From NCBI RefSeq assembly GCF_000982415.1, contig NZ_LANI01000018.1, positions 124,001-188,000 on the forward strand: 64,000 nt of DNA. Reading direction: 5' to 3'. A program made the position numbers and the translations under genes. The stretch comes from Kiloniella litopenaei (GTDB lineage: Bacteria; Pseudomonadota; Alphaproteobacteria; Kiloniellales; Kiloniellaceae). Below the pieces are notes generated by a model. It ran no database searches and had not been told where the DNA came from. It saw only the letters and a list, made by a program, of their open reading frames with translations. Below are positions 18,790 to 28,701 of the stretch, in pieces; position 1 is the first letter of the stretch, and each line of letters starts with the position of its first letter.

Positions 18790-19847
18790 GTTTCTGCGAG
18801 CCTTTCAATCTGAACGGCTTCTTCACCTTCAGTACGAGTTTCTATCGTACCAAGAGAGACAACGGTTTCTCCCTGGGCCTGCAGGATACCGGTTACCGCT
18901 TCAACCTTATCGGCAGCAACGACAACCGCCATGCCAATACCACAGTTGAAGGTGCGCATCATTTCGTGTTCATCAATGCCACCGACCTTGGCAAGCCAGC
19001 TAAAGACACGCGGAACAGGCCAGGAGATACCGTCGATTGTCACACCCAGACCTTCGGGTAGAACCCGGGGCAGGTTTTCGATAAATCCGCCACCCGTGAT
19101 GTGGGCGAAGGCCTTCACACCTTCGCCATGGGGACCAAAGGCGCGAATAGCTTCAAGACAGCTTTTTACATAGATACGTGTGGGGGTCAGCAGTGCTTCA
19201 CCAAGTGTTATACCGTCTTGGAAGGGAGCGGGGTCACTGTATTTCAGGCCGGAAATCTCAACGATCTTACGGATGAGGGAGTAACCGTTAGAATGTGGAC
19301 CGCTTGATGCAAGGCCGAGTACAACATCGCCGTCTTTGACTAAGTCACCAGTCAAGGCTTGTCCGCGCTCAACGGCACCGACAGAGAAACCGGCAAGGTC
19401 GTAATCATTGTCGCTGTACATGCCCGGCATTTCAGCCGTTTCGCCACCGATTAATGCGCAGTTTGAAAGCACACAGCCTTCGGCGATACCTGCGATAATA
19501 TCACGTCCTGCTTCGACGCTCAGTTTTCCCGTTGCGTAGTAATCGAGGAAAAAGAGAGGCTCACCACCCTGTACCACAAGATCGTTCACGCACATGGCAA
19601 CGAGGTCGATTCCCACGGTATCGTGTTTGTTTGCTTCAATGGCAACTTTCAACTTTGTGCCGACACCGTCATTACAGGCGATGAGAAGAGGATCAGTAAA
19701 ACCAGCAGCTTTTGGGTCAAAAAAAGCGCCAAAGCCACCTAATCCAGCCATAGAGCCAGAACGAGTTGTTGATTTTGCAAGGGGTTTGATGGCTTCAACC
19801 AGCTCATTACCTGCGTCGATATCAACTCCGGCATCCTTGTAGCTCAA
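18777..19847 (-). CDS. purM: Phosphoribosylformylglycinamidine cyclo-ligase (AIR synthetase)
   Basis: Fifth step of purine synthesis, ATP-dependent closure of the imidazole ring. Motifs include [12 protein letters not shown] at the start, [11 protein letters not shown], and [17 protein letters not shown], giving the usual family length. The coordinates use the first canonical start, TTG 19847, but nothing like a ribosome binding site precedes it. A perfect AGGAGG at 19883-19888 lies 5 nt before an in-frame ATA at 19877, which would add ten residues (beginning [10 protein letters not shown]). I think initiation at that ATA, or a lost ATG, is more likely. See the separate entry. Confidence 0.93.
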   Translation of the reverse strand: MSYKDAGVDIDAGNELVEAIKPLAKSTTRSGSMAGLGGFGAFFDPKAAGFTDPLLIACNDGVGTKLKVAIEANKHDTVGIDLVAMCVNDLVVQGGEPLFFLDYYATGKLSVEAGRDIIAGIAEGCVLSNCALIGGETAEMPGMYSDNDYDLAGFSVGAVERGQALTGDLVKDGDVVLGLASSGPHSNGYSLIRKIVEISGLKYSDPAPFQDGITLGEALLTPTRIYVKSCLEAIRAFGPHGEGVKAFAHITGGGFIENLPRVLPEGLGVTIDGISWPVPRVFSWLAKVGGIDEHEMMRTFNCGIGMAVVVAADKVEAVTGILQAQGETVVSLGTIETRTEGEEAVQIERLAETWPA

Positions 19848-19882
19848 GGAATCAGGATTATTAGGGATGGTACTTATGGTAT

Positions 19883-19888
19883 CCTCCT
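19883..19888 (-). promoter_or_regulatory. Strong Shine-Dalgarno facing an ATA codon (purM)
   Basis: The minus strand reads AGGAGG, then five bases, then ATA (19877-19875), in frame with purM. The nearest canonical in-frame start, TTG at 19847, is 35 nt from the AGGAGG, too far for normal initiation. This site therefore decides the start: either a rare ATA initiation codon is used or the sequence carries an ATG-to-ATA change. Confidence 0.7.
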
Positions 19889-19922
19889 GTAACTTCGAGT
19901 ATTAATGTACTCAAGTGTCTGA

Positions 19923-20038
19923 ACCTGATAATAATCCCGGATCATTTCTAGCCGGTTAATGACACCGAGCAATGGCTGACTTGGACGAATGAGATAACAG
20001 TCTCATTGAATAGTCATAGTTCGAGGTTATTATCAGGT
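19923..20038. repeat. Long-range inverted repeat between purM and the DUF2066 gene
   Basis: ACCTGATAATAA (19923-19934) is exactly repeated in reverse at 20027-20038. Inside lies a smaller hairpin (AATGAGA...TCTCATT, about 19988-20007), and just outside are CCTAATGC/GTATTAGG and a second pair ATCCCGGAT (19934-19942)/ATCCGGGAT (20095-20103). The divergent starts are about 75 bp from each end of the main pair, so the strand on which it may act as RNA cannot be told. Confidence 0.5.
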
Positions 20039-20111
20039 CCAGATACTACCTAATGCAATTCGGTATTAGGCTCTGTAATTTGGGAAGATACTTAATCCGG
20101 GATGGTTTGCA

Positions 20112-21344
20112 ATGCGGTTTCGCCGCTTTTTCTATAAGACAGCATTTCTAGCGACTTTTTTTGCGCTCTCGACAGGGCCGTGGCATTCGGCTGCTTTAGC
20201 CGCTAACGAAGTTTATACTGTTCATGGCATCGCCGTTGATGCAACAGCAGATACAGTGATTGACGCCAAAAAAGCTGCGTTAAGTCAAGGTTATGAAAAG
20301 GCTTTTCGTGCTCTCGTACGTAAACTGGTGCCTGAACATGATCATATAAAAGTACCGAAACTGAACTCTAAAGATGCCTTGAACTATGTGTTGGATATAT
20401 CATTATCCGCAGAAAAATCATCTTCTGTTCGCTATATCGCAAATATGACTGTTCGTTTTAAAGAATCGCAGACTCGGGCACTTCTTCGTAATTCCGGGGC
20501 GGCAATTGCGGAAACTGTGAGTAAGCCTGTTCTGATTATTCCCATAGAAAAAAGAGCAGGGTCAAATTTGCTATGGGAAGATCGAAACCAATGGCGGACA
20601 GCTTGGGGTGGTGTTGGGACCAGTAATGGTCTGGTTCCCTTGACTATGCCGTTAGGTGATTTGGATGATCTTTCTCTTGTGGATGCCAAGGGCGCACTTG
20701 CGGGTAATGAAGGCTTGTGGAAGTTGGCAAGGAAGTACGGCAGCAGTGATGTTTTTCTGTCTGTTGCAGAAGTAAATAACGAAGGGGCATCTGCAACGAT
20801 GTCAGCCGTTCGCGTTGGCCGTTTTGGCGAAGGCCGACGTTATCAGTTGAATGTGACCAAGGCTGAAGGGGAAACGACCCAAAAGATGTTACGCCGGGCA
20901 GCAAGATCGTTGGATAGCTCGCTTCAGCAAGATTGGAAACAGGCTAATTTGTTACAATTTGGTGTAGAGCGCTGGATACAGGTAGAGGTTCCCATCGCAG
21001 GATTGCAAGACTGGGTGCTCGTCAACAACCGATTACAGGGTGTTCCGGCGATCAATAAAGTTAAAACGCGTTCAATGAATCGGGCACAGGTGAATCTGGA
21101 CGTTTATTTTGCCGGAGATGAAAGGCAATTATCATTGGCCTTGGCGCAAAAAGATCTGGCATTGGTCTTGAACGAACGGAGTATTTGGGAATTACAGATT
21201 TTGAACAGACCAACAGCTCAACAGGGGCTTAGTTTGCCTTCGCAAAGTAACCCGGATCTTGTCCCAGAAGAAACTGTGGTTGATGAAGTTGTTGTTCCTG
21301 AGCAAGAGATTAATCTGAACCCCGGAGACGAGGTTAGTGAATAA
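20112..21344 (+). CDS. DUF2066 family exported protein
   Basis: A 410-residue protein of unknown function. It has a clear signal peptide with cleavage after about residue 30 (AALA-AN), then the DUF2066 region (VHGIAVDATADTVIDAKKAALSQGYEKAFRALVRKLVP) common in alphaproteobacteria, and an acidic tail of about 40 residues rich in P, E and V. ATG at 20112. The order purM, DUF2066, PerM, Hda-like is conserved in many relatives, but its role in the periplasm is not known. Only the domain match is claimed. Confidence 0.8.
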   Translation: MRFRRFFYKTAFLATFFALSTGPWHSAALAANEVYTVHGIAVDATADTVIDAKKAALSQGYEKAFRALVRKLVPEHDHIKVPKLNSKDALNYVLDISLSAEKSSSVRYIANMTVRFKESQTRALLRNSGAAIAETVSKPVLIIPIEKRAGSNLLWEDRNQWRTAWGGVGTSNGLVPLTMPLGDLDDLSLVDAKGALAGNEGLWKLARKYGSSDVFLSVAEVNNEGASATMSAVRVGRFGEGRRYQLNVTKAEGETTQKMLRRAARSLDSSLQQDWKQANLLQFGVERWIQVEVPIAGLQDWVLVNNRLQGVPAINKVKTRSMNRAQVNLDVYFAGDERQLSLALAQKDLALVLNERSIWELQILNRPTAQQGLSLPSQSNPDLVPEETVVDEVVVPEQEINLNPGDEVSE

Positions 21345-21410
21345 CGGCCAGGTTCTTAGATAAAGTTTACCGGGTTTTGTGGTCAATACTAGAAGTTTGA
21401 GGGGGATACA

Positions 21411-22517
21411 ATGACGGCCGAGCGTCAAATCAGATTCTGGCTTATTGGGCTGGTTGTATTTTTGCTGTCAGTCTTTGTTTTAAGATCTGTTCTGCTGCCT
21501 TTTGTTGCTGGAATGGCGATCGCTTATTTCCTTGACCCTGTATGTGACAAACTGGAAGACGTTGGTTTGTCCCGTATGCTGGCGACGACGGTTGTCACAA
21601 TTGCATTCCTGTTAATTCTTATTATTGCGCTTGTCCTGCTTGTCCCGGCCTTGATTGGACAGATCGCAGATTTGATTGAAAGCCTTCCGAAGCTGGTAGA
21701 GGCTGTTCGGGGCCAGATGAGTAAGTTGCTTTTGATGATTGAAGATCGTGTTGATCCGACAAGTGTTGCCAGTCTTAAAGATGCATTTGGCGATAGTCTC
21801 AAATCGGTAACGGCATGGCTTTCACGTTTTGCAGGTAGCCTGATCGACGGAGGTGTGGCCTTTGCCAATCTGGTTTCTTTGTTGGTTATTACACCTGTCG
21901 TCACATTCTATTTACTAAGAGACTGGGATCGAATTGTCGCTAAGGTAGATAGCTGGCTGCCCAGACCACAGCTGGAAACAATCCGTCGGTTGGCAAAAGA
22001 AGTTGATGAAACCCTTGCAGGATTTATCCGGGGGCAGGGGACAGTCTGCCTTGTTCTTGGTGGTTTTTACGCTGTCGGTCTCAGCTTGTCAGGTCTGAAT
22101 TTTGGTCTTGTTCTGGGGATGGTTGCTGGGCTGCTTTCTTTTATTCCTTTTGTCGGGTCCATCATTGGCTTGATCCTGTCTGTTGGGCTTGCCTTTTTCC
22201 AGTTTGATAGCTGGGGACCGATTGCACTGGTGGCCGGGGTCTTTTTTGCCGGGCAGATTCTCGAAGGCAATATTTTAACGCCAAAACTGGTTGGTGAAAA
22301 AATTGGCTTGCATCCCGTGTGGGTTATTTTTGGTTTGCTGGCTGGTGGTGCCTTGTTTGGCTTTGTCGGTATGCTTTTGGCCTTACCCGTTGCAGCTGTT
22401 ATTGGTGTTGGTGTTCGTTTTGCGTTGAGCGAATATATGGACAGTCGTTATTATTATGGTATCAATCATCCTAGGGAATTTTCCGACGAAGATTCTCAAG
22501 AAAAACTACCTGAATAA
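21411..22517 (+). CDS. AI-2E/PerM family membrane transporter
   Basis: A 368-residue polytopic membrane protein of the AI-2E exporter/PerM superfamily. It has an N-terminal helix pair (about 10-45), a third at 60-85, a cytoplasmic or periplasmic helical segment about 90-150, and four to five C-terminal helices with the family motif around VAGVFFAGQILEGNILTPKLVGEKIGLHPVWVI. Members include autoinducer-2 exporters and Na+/H+ antiporters; the substrate is undetermined. A GAGGG ribosome binding site precedes ATG 21411. Downstream lies the Hda-like gene, a conserved pairing. Confidence 0.87.
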   Translation: MTAERQIRFWLIGLVVFLLSVFVLRSVLLPFVAGMAIAYFLDPVCDKLEDVGLSRMLATTVVTIAFLLILIIALVLLVPALIGQIADLIESLPKLVEAVRGQMSKLLLMIEDRVDPTSVASLKDAFGDSLKSVTAWLSRFAGSLIDGGVAFANLVSLLVITPVVTFYLLRDWDRIVAKVDSWLPRPQLETIRRLAKEVDETLAGFIRGQGTVCLVLGGFYAVGLSLSGLNFGLVLGMVAGLLSFIPFVGSIIGLILSVGLAFFQFDSWGPIALVAGVFFAGQILEGNILTPKLVGEKIGLHPVWVIFGLLAGGALFGFVGMLLALPVAAVIGVGVRFALSEYMDSRYYYGINHPREFSDEDSQEKLPE

Positions 22518-22545
22518 CGAAGTAAATAAACGGCTTACATCATAC

Positions 22546-23223
22546 ATGGATAGTTCACAGCTACCGCTAGATCTTGGGCATCGTCCTGCTCTTGGACGCG
22601 AAGATTTCCTCATTGCTCCTTGCAATGAGGTTGCGGTTGCGTGGGTGGATCAATGGCCTGATTGGCCTGGGCATGCATTGGCTTTTTATGGACCATCCGG
22701 TTGTGGAAAAACACATCTTGCTCACGTTTGGCGCACCGAAAGTACGGCTGTTTTTGTCTCTGCCAAGGATCTGCTTGAATCTGACCCGACCGAACTATTG
22801 GGAAAAAAGGGCGGGTGTATTCTTGATGATATTCAAGATCAGCTAACAAAAGATACAGAATTGCAGCGCAAGCTTTTCCATCTTTATAACTATGCCAGAG
22901 AAGAGACCGGGTATCTCCTTTTTACCGGGCGAGAAGCGCCAGCAAGGTGGGATGTTTCGCTGCCTGATTTATCTTCACGGTTGTCTGCGATCCCATCGTT
23001 CGAGATGGGGGCGCCGGATGAATTCCTGTTTGAAGCGCTGTTGGTAAAGCTTTTCTATGATCGTCAACTGACAATCTCTAAAGAGGTTTTGAGGTTTCTG
23101 GTCTTGCGGCTGGATAGGTCTTTTCAGGCTGCACGCGATATCGTCTCGGTTCTTGATCAACAGTCCCTTGCATCACAACGCGAGATTACCATCCCATTTA
23201 TAAAATCGGTTCTGGAAGCTTAA
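22546..23223 (+). CDS. DnaA-homologue AAA+ protein (HdaA/Hda-like)
   Basis: Resembles the ATPase domain of DnaA without its DNA-binding domain, the layout of HdaA/Hda, which works with the sliding clamp to convert DnaA-ATP to DnaA-ADP and prevents over-initiation of replication. From ATG 22546 it has 225 residues and begins MDSSQLPLDLGHRP, containing the QLPLDL clamp-binding motif at residues 5-10; Walker A is GPSGCGKTHL (49-58) and Walker B is CILDDIQD. The ORF could extend upstream into PerM, but this start fits the family. No strong ribosome binding site is visible. Confidence 0.87.
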   Translation: MDSSQLPLDLGHRPALGREDFLIAPCNEVAVAWVDQWPDWPGHALAFYGPSGCGKTHLAHVWRTESTAVFVSAKDLLESDPTELLGKKGGCILDDIQDQLTKDTELQRKLFHLYNYAREETGYLLFTGREAPARWDVSLPDLSSRLSAIPSFEMGAPDEFLFEALLVKLFYDRQLTISKEVLRFLVLRLDRSFQAARDIVSVLDQQSLASQREITIPFIKSVLEA

Positions 23224-23243
23224 ATCCGCTTTTTATCTCTTCT

Positions 23244-23750
23244 CTATTCCTCGGGATAATAAATCCTTTCCAGTTCGGTGTTTGATTTTGTCAGTTCCAC
23301 CCAATTTTCAATATTACTATTGAGGATACCAAAACCAGCCGGGGGTAGGCCTCCATAGATCCTTTGAAGCGCTGTACGGTCAGAATTTGGACCACTTATA
23401 TCAAATAGGAACTGACTAAGTCCCGGGTTGTGTCCGATCAAGAGAATAGTGTCATGGGTGTCTGTTAGTTCGGCCAATTGCCTCAGTATGATCTGGGGTG
23501 ATGCCAGATAAAGCTCGGGAATGAGGTTCAGTTCAATCTCGGTACCGAGTGTCTTCTGAATAATTTCGGAAGTTTCTCTCGCTCTTACCGCCGATGAACT
23601 TACAATAATTGATGGGGGAACCTCTTTGATTTTCTGTCCCAGCCAGCAAGCTTCTTCTCTGCCTTTTGTTGTAAGGGGCCGATCCCTGTCCTGTTGTTCT
23701 TTCTTGGCATGATGGGTCGTTGCGTGACGCGCGAGATAAATTCTTTTCAT
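23244..23750 (-). CDS. SixA-like histidine phosphatase
   Basis: A 168-residue phosphohistidine phosphatase of the histidine-phosphatase superfamily. It starts MKRIYLARHATTHHA with the catalytic RHA motif, followed by DRDRPLTTKGREEA, the SixA pattern, and LLIGHNPGLSQFL with the second conserved histidine. SixA enzymes remove phosphate from histidine on phosphorelay or PTS proteins. Start chosen at ATG 23750; a TTG at 23762 would add four residues. It sits head-to-head with ppk1. Confidence 0.85.
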   Translation of the reverse strand: MKRIYLARHATTHHAKKEQQDRDRPLTTKGREEACWLGQKIKEVPPSIIVSSSAVRARETSEIIQKTLGTEIELNLIPELYLASPQIILRQLAELTDTHDTILLIGHNPGLSQFLFDISGPNSDRTALQRIYGGLPPAGFGILNSNIENWVELTKSNTELERIYYPEE

Positions 23751-23885
23751 ATGACAACTCAAGTATATTACGAGCTAGTTTTCTATGGACTATTGACTAT
23801 ACTACATTGATAGCCAGATATATTTTTTACAATTATTTTACCGTGTTTACGTAAAATCATTTCACCCACAATCTAGGAGACATTT

Positions 23886-26063
23886 ATGACCGCCAAGGCA
23901 GCTCAGGAAGAAAAAAGAGCTAAAAACTCTGGAAAAGAGGGTGAAGTACTGTCTATTGCGGCTGATTCTCCGAGCAGATTTATCAACAGAGAACTTTCCT
24001 GGATCGCGTTTAATGAACGCGTTCTGGAAGAAGCAGACAACCCTTCGCATCCACTGCTAGAACGTCTGCGGTTTCTGTCGATTTCTTCCGGTAACCTTGA
24101 TGAATTTTATATGGTACGTGTCGCTGGTCTGATGGGACAGGTCAAAGCAGGGGTGACCTCGCGCAGTCAGGACGGTTTAAGCCCCGATCGCCAGTTAAAA
24201 GCCATTGATGCGCAGGCTGCAAAGCTGATGCATCGTCAGCAGCTAATCTGGTCCTCTATCAGGCAAGAGCTACGGCAGGCTGATTTTGATCTTCTCAGCC
24301 TTGACGAGTTGACTGATCAGGATCGGGTCTGGCTGGAAGAATATTTTCAGGATCAGGTTTTCCCGATCCTGACGCCAATTGCTATTGATCCGGCTCATCC
24401 CTTTCCCTTTGTACCAAATCACGGGTTTTGTATGGTTCTGGAGCTGGAAGATGTACAGGAAGATAAGTACATCAATGGCCTGATTGCGATGCCGCACCAG
24501 CTGAACCGGTTTATTCGGATGCCAGGGGAACACCATCGCTTTATTCGTTTGGAACAGGTTATTCGTCTTCATCTATCGCAACTCTTCCCCGGCTTTGACG
24601 TGATCAGCGTGGGGCACTTCAGATTGCTGCGTGATAGTGATATCGAGATAGAGGAAGAAGCCGAAGATCTTGTCCGTGTTTTTGAGAGTGCCCTAAAACG
24701 CCGGAGAAGAGGGAGCTGTATCCGTCTTTCTATTGATGCGAACATGTCCAAGAACCTGCGTGCCTTTGTCACGCGAGAGTTGGACGTTGATCCTGACAGA
24801 ATGTTTGTCCTCGAAGGACTTCTTGGACTTGTGGATACAAAGCGGCTGATTGTCAAAGATCGTCCGGATCTTGTTTTCCCACCCTATACACCACGTTTTC
24901 CGGAACGTATTCGGGAATTTGGCGGCGATTGTTTTGCCGCAATCCGGGAAAAAGATCTGCTGGTGCATCATCCTTATGAAAGTTTTGATGTTGTTGTTCA
25001 GTTTGTGCGACAGGCGGCAAAAGACCCGGCCGTGGTTTCAATTAAACAAACGCTATATCGGACCAGCGAAGATTCACCGATTGTGAAGGCCCTGATCGAA
25101 GCAGCAGAACGTGGAAAGACCGTGACAGCCTTGGTTGAGCTAAAGGCACGTTTTGATGAAGAGCGTAACATCCGCTGGGCCAGAAATATGGAACGGGCGG
25201 GGGTTCAGGTTATTTACGGATTTATCCAACTGAAAACTCATGCGAAGCTGTCGCTTGTTGTCCGTCGCGAAGGCAAGAAGCTGAAATCCTACGTCCACTA
25301 CGGGACGGGGAACTATCACCCGATTACGGCCAAGGTCTATACAGACCTGTCGTTCTTTAGTTCGGATCAGGCCATCTGCCGGGATACAGCAAAGCTCTTT
25401 AACTATATTACGGGCTATGCCAAGCCACTGCCCATGGAAAAAATTGACTATGCGCCGCTGACTTTCCGGGAAAGGTTGTTGCAGCATATTCAAAGAGAAA
25501 CAGAATTGGCACAGGAAGGCAAACCCGCCACAATCTGGGCCAAGATGAACGCACTTGTTGATCGACAGGTTATTGATCAGCTCTATAAGGCCTCGCAGGC
25601 CGGAGTGTCTATCGAACTGGTCATTCGCGGTATCTGTTGCCTGCGTCCGGGTGTGCCCGGCTTGTCGGAAAATATCCGCGTGAAGTCAATGGTTGGCCGT
25701 TATCTGGAACACGGACGTATCGTTGTTTTTGGGGATGGCCACACAATTCCATCCCGGAAAAATAAGGTCTTTATTTCATCCGCGGACTGGATGCCAAGGA
25801 ACCTGGACCGGCGTGTCGAGAGTTTTGTGCCGATTGAAAATCCGACTGTCCACCAACAGGTGTTGGAACAGGTTATGATTGCCACCCTGAATGATACGGC
25901 TCAATCCTGGGATCTTCAGGCAGATGGTAGCTATATTCGTAAAGAAAGATGCGAGGACAGTTTCTCGGCACATAATTACTTTATGAACAATCCTTCCCTG
26001 TCAGGGCGGGGTACCTCACTGAAGGATAAGAGATCTACGCCTCGATTGAAGCGGCTTTTGTAG
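23886..26063 (+). CDS. ppk1: Polyphosphate kinase 1
   Basis: Makes inorganic polyphosphate from ATP at the membrane; also reversible. The 725-residue protein is full length. Seen are [34 protein letters not shown], the two phospholipase-D-like folds, and the candidate autophosphorylated histidine in [12 protein letters not shown] plus a second active-site histidine in [18 protein letters not shown] lies upstream of ATG 23886. An exopolyphosphatase gene (ppx) often accompanies ppk in relatives but is absent here; M23 and rnd genes follow. Confidence 0.95.
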   Translation: MTAKAAQEEKRAKNSGKEGEVLSIAADSPSRFINRELSWIAFNERVLEEADNPSHPLLERLRFLSISSGNLDEFYMVRVAGLMGQVKAGVTSRSQDGLSPDRQLKAIDAQAAKLMHRQQLIWSSIRQELRQADFDLLSLDELTDQDRVWLEEYFQDQVFPILTPIAIDPAHPFPFVPNHGFCMVLELEDVQEDKYINGLIAMPHQLNRFIRMPGEHHRFIRLEQVIRLHLSQLFPGFDVISVGHFRLLRDSDIEIEEEAEDLVRVFESALKRRRRGSCIRLSIDANMSKNLRAFVTRELDVDPDRMFVLEGLLGLVDTKRLIVKDRPDLVFPPYTPRFPERIREFGGDCFAAIREKDLLVHHPYESFDVVVQFVRQAAKDPAVVSIKQTLYRTSEDSPIVKALIEAAERGKTVTALVELKARFDEERNIRWARNMERAGVQVIYGFIQLKTHAKLSLVVRREGKKLKSYVHYGTGNYHPITAKVYTDLSFFSSDQAICRDTAKLFNYITGYAKPLPMEKIDYAPLTFRERLLQHIQRETELAQEGKPATIWAKMNALVDRQVIDQLYKASQAGVSIELVIRGICCLRPGVPGLSENIRVKSMVGRYLEHGRIVVFGDGHTIPSRKNKVFISSADWMPRNLDRRVESFVPIENPTVHQQVLEQVMIATLNDTAQSWDLQADGSYIRKERCEDSFSAHNYFMNNPSLSGRGTSLKDKRSTPRLKRLL

Positions 26064-26122
26064 CAGACAATGTTTCTTCAATTTGTGCGTCTTTAACCAG
26101 ATCCCAATAGATCAACCACATG

Positions 26123-27193
26123 TTAGTTTGGTGATGTGAAGGGATCTTTAGGTGATTCAATTTCCATTGAACGATCAATATTGATGATCGTTTCCGGGCT
26201 ATGCTTGTTTTTCAGGCGCCGGAGCTTGTAATTTACGTGATATGTACCCGCGGGCAGGGGGAGGCTTCTGCTGTAGAAAAAGCCTCTCAACCCCTGCACA
26301 GAACTTTTATCTATTTCGTCACTTCGCTGGTATACATCCCCGTCGGGTAGCAATATTTTAAGCTCTTCCATATCACCTTGGCGAATACCCCATAGACTGA
26401 CCCAAAAATAGAACTCTTTGCTTTCTGGCGGGAAGTTGTTGATTTCGACTTTCTGTGTGTCCAGCTCTTCATAGTTGGGGAAGTGATCGGAAAAACCTGT
26501 TCGGAAAACACCCGCATCTTTGTAGCCTAGCTTGGCATTGGCCTCGGCCGACCAAAAGGAGCGTCCTGTTGCAGCCTGTGCACAGCCTTCACTTCCTGTC
26601 ATGCCGGTGAAGGGGTCGATGTTCTGACCTCGGTAAGAAAGGTGAAAGTGCAGGTGAGGAAAGCTGGTTGAACCGGAAAGGCCGACAAGGCCGAGAAGTG
26701 ATCCTTGAGAAACTTCTTGCCCTGGTTTCACGATGACGCTGCCTTGGCGCAAGTGTCCGTAATGTGTTCGCCAGCCATCACCATGATTAATGACGACAGA
26801 ATTACTGGGTTTGGGGGCAAGGCCCCGGGAAGATTTGATTTCCTGTTGGTTGAGGGCGCGGTCGGGTATTCCGTCCTTGATGATTTCTATTCTGCCTTTT
26901 GCGGCAGCTAGAACAGGAAAGCCACTTTCTTTCCATTCAGGTGAACTTACTCTGATGTCAATGCCCTGATGCCCATTATAAGTCAGGATGCCACAGGTAT
27001 GATCAAGGGCTTCCGGGCCGGGCGCATAGTCAAAATAATGCTGGATAAAACAATCGCTGTCGGTGTCACAGGCAACAGGAAAGGCGAGCAATGGTGCTGG
27101 CGGTTTGGGTGGGGCTGAATGGGACTGGGAAGGCGCAAAAAAAGCTGTGCTGGTATAAAAAATACCTGCACATACGGCAATACTACAGCGCAT
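26123..27193 (-). CDS. M23 family metallopeptidase, exported
   Basis: A zinc endopeptidase of the lysostaphin type, probably acting on peptidoglycan. From ATG 27193 the protein has 356 residues, a hydrophobic N-terminus (about 3-20) serving as leader, and the M23 metal motifs HQGID (H75, D79) and HLHFH (180-184). C-terminal to this lies a beta-rich region (about 225-340) not typical of M23 and unrecognised. The frame continues upstream over the end of rnd, but ATG 27193 avoids the overlap. Converges on ppk1 and lies 49 bp downstream of rnd. Confidence 0.85.
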   Translation of the reverse strand: MRCSIAVCAGIFYTSTAFFAPSQSHSAPPKPPAPLLAFPVACDTDSDCFIQHYFDYAPGPEALDHTCGILTYNGHQGIDIRVSSPEWKESGFPVLAAAKGRIEIIKDGIPDRALNQQEIKSSRGLAPKPSNSVVINHGDGWRTHYGHLRQGSVIVKPGQEVSQGSLLGLVGLSGSTSFPHLHFHLSYRGQNIDPFTGMTGSEGCAQAATGRSFWSAEANAKLGYKDAGVFRTGFSDHFPNYEELDTQKVEINNFPPESKEFYFWVSLWGIRQGDMEELKILLPDGDVYQRSDEIDKSSVQGLRGFFYSRSLPLPAGTYHVNYKLRRLKNKHSPETIINIDRSMEIESPKDPFTSPN

Positions 27194-27242
27194 GCCGACA
27201 GAAACAAACCTGTTGCAGAGATGGAAGATAGATCTCTGCCGT

Positions 27243-28394
27243 TTAGTCGAGATCCTCCACGACAAGCTTGCCATCCTTGATGCTAAGAGCAATAAGACCT
27301 TTTTTGAGCCGCAGGGCTTTGTCACCGAATACTTCCCGCCGCCAGCCGGAAAGAGCGCGGACATTGGCGTTATCATCTGCTGCAATCTTTTCCAGATCAC
27401 TGCTGTTGGCGATGAGTTTTTGGGCGACATCGAATTCATCGCAGCACTGTTTGAGCAGTACTCTCAACAGGTCAATGATTGCGGCAAGTCCATTATTTGG
27501 AATGTGACGCTCCTTGGGCTTGGGGCAGGCATCTTTGGGAAGATCGATTGCCACCTTAACCGCGGCCAGGATTTCCTTGCCAAGGCGCCCATCAGCCATA
27601 TCAACCGAAACTCCGCGGGTCTTGGAAAGTTCCTTGGCATTTGTCGGGCGATTAGAGGCAATATCATACAGCTGTTCGTCTTTTACCACTCTGCTACGAG
27701 GGGTGTTGCGTCGCTGGGCTTCGCGCTCTCGCCATGCGCCAAGCTCTTTCAAAATCGCCAGATAACGTCGATCATTGGATCTGGTTTTTAATCTGAGCCA
27801 GGCCGTATCGGGATCCTGGCGATATGTTTCAGGATCTTCCAGAATGGCCATCTCTTCGGCAAGCCAGTGTTCGCGCCCGCTCTTGTCGATTTGCGACCGC
27901 AGCTTGGCATAGATGTCGCGCAGGTGCGTCACATCGGAAATGGCATAGGATATTTGCTTTGGCGTCAGGGGGCGCTTGGACCAGTCTGCGAAACGTGCGG
28001 ATTTGTCAATTTCCACATTCAGCAATTTGCGGGCGAGATTGTCGTATCCAATCGAATCGCCAAAACCACAAACCATGGCTGCCAGCTGTGTATCAAACAG
28101 CGGGGCGGGGACTTCGTCCATGAGAAGACAAAAAATTTCCAAATCCTGACGTGCGGAATGAAACACCTTTAGAACGTCAGGGTTTTTCATCAAGTCAAAC
28201 AGGGGCGTCAGGTCAATATCAGGGGCCAACACATCAATCGCTGCAAAGTTGTTGGCATCCGCGAGCTGTACAAGACAGAGCTTGGGCCAATAGGTCTGGT
28301 CCCGAAGAAACTCTGTATCAACGGTTACGACATCAGATTTTGCCAATTCCAGGCAAAGATCTGATAGTTCTTTATTGGATGTAATCAATGTCAT
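27243..28394 (-). CDS. rnd: Ribonuclease D
   Basis: 3'-5' exonuclease that trims tRNA precursors. The 383-residue protein has the DEDDy exonuclease motifs VDTEFLRDQTYWP, FHSARQDLEIF and YAISDVTHLRDIY in order within the first 190 residues, then an HRDC-like helical domain (about 205-290) beginning LAILKELGAWREREAQ. ATG at 28394. Divergent from aspS across 307 bp. Confidence 0.93.
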   Translation of the reverse strand: MTLITSNKELSDLCLELAKSDVVTVDTEFLRDQTYWPKLCLVQLADANNFAAIDVLAPDIDLTPLFDLMKNPDVLKVFHSARQDLEIFCLLMDEVPAPLFDTQLAAMVCGFGDSIGYDNLARKLLNVEIDKSARFADWSKRPLTPKQISYAISDVTHLRDIYAKLRSQIDKSGREHWLAEEMAILEDPETYRQDPDTAWLRLKTRSNDRRYLAILKELGAWREREAQRRNTPRSRVVKDEQLYDIASNRPTNAKELSKTRGVSVDMADGRLGKEILAAVKVAIDLPKDACPKPKERHIPNNGLAAIIDLLRVLLKQCCDEFDVAQKLIANSSDLEKIAADDNANVRALSGWRREVFGDKALRLKKGLIALSIKDGKLVVEDLD

Positions 28395-28701
28395 GACGCG
28401 ACTATACGTGCCTGACCCCTGCTTAGAAAGGTGAATATGGTTAATAAGTAAAATCCGCGTTTCAAGAGGTAGATATCAGCATAATTTGCGGCTTGTTGAA
28501 ATTATTTACCCTGTTTCTCTAAAGTTGAGGCGCAAAACCTTGACAAATTGCCAATCTGATGCCTTTTTCCAACGGAATAATTTATGATTTTGGCAGTGGG
28601 TCAGGATTCAATTTTTACTGAACTTGAAAGTTCTCGGTTTTAAATTGTTCTGCACACAGAGATGCTAGATCGAGACAGCTATAATACCAAAGGAAATACC
28701 G
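28395..28701. other. Divergent rnd-aspS intergenic region
   Basis: Nothing coding is seen here. A -35-like TTGACA occurs near 28540 on the plus strand, but no good -10 follows at normal spacing. The aspS ATG is preceded by AAAGGA. Confidence 0.4.

Noticed and set aside
22456-22545. Longer N-terminus for the Hda-like gene
   Set aside because: It would overlap the perM coding region and adds residues unlike the family; MDSSQLPLDL carries the clamp-binding motif at the expected place.
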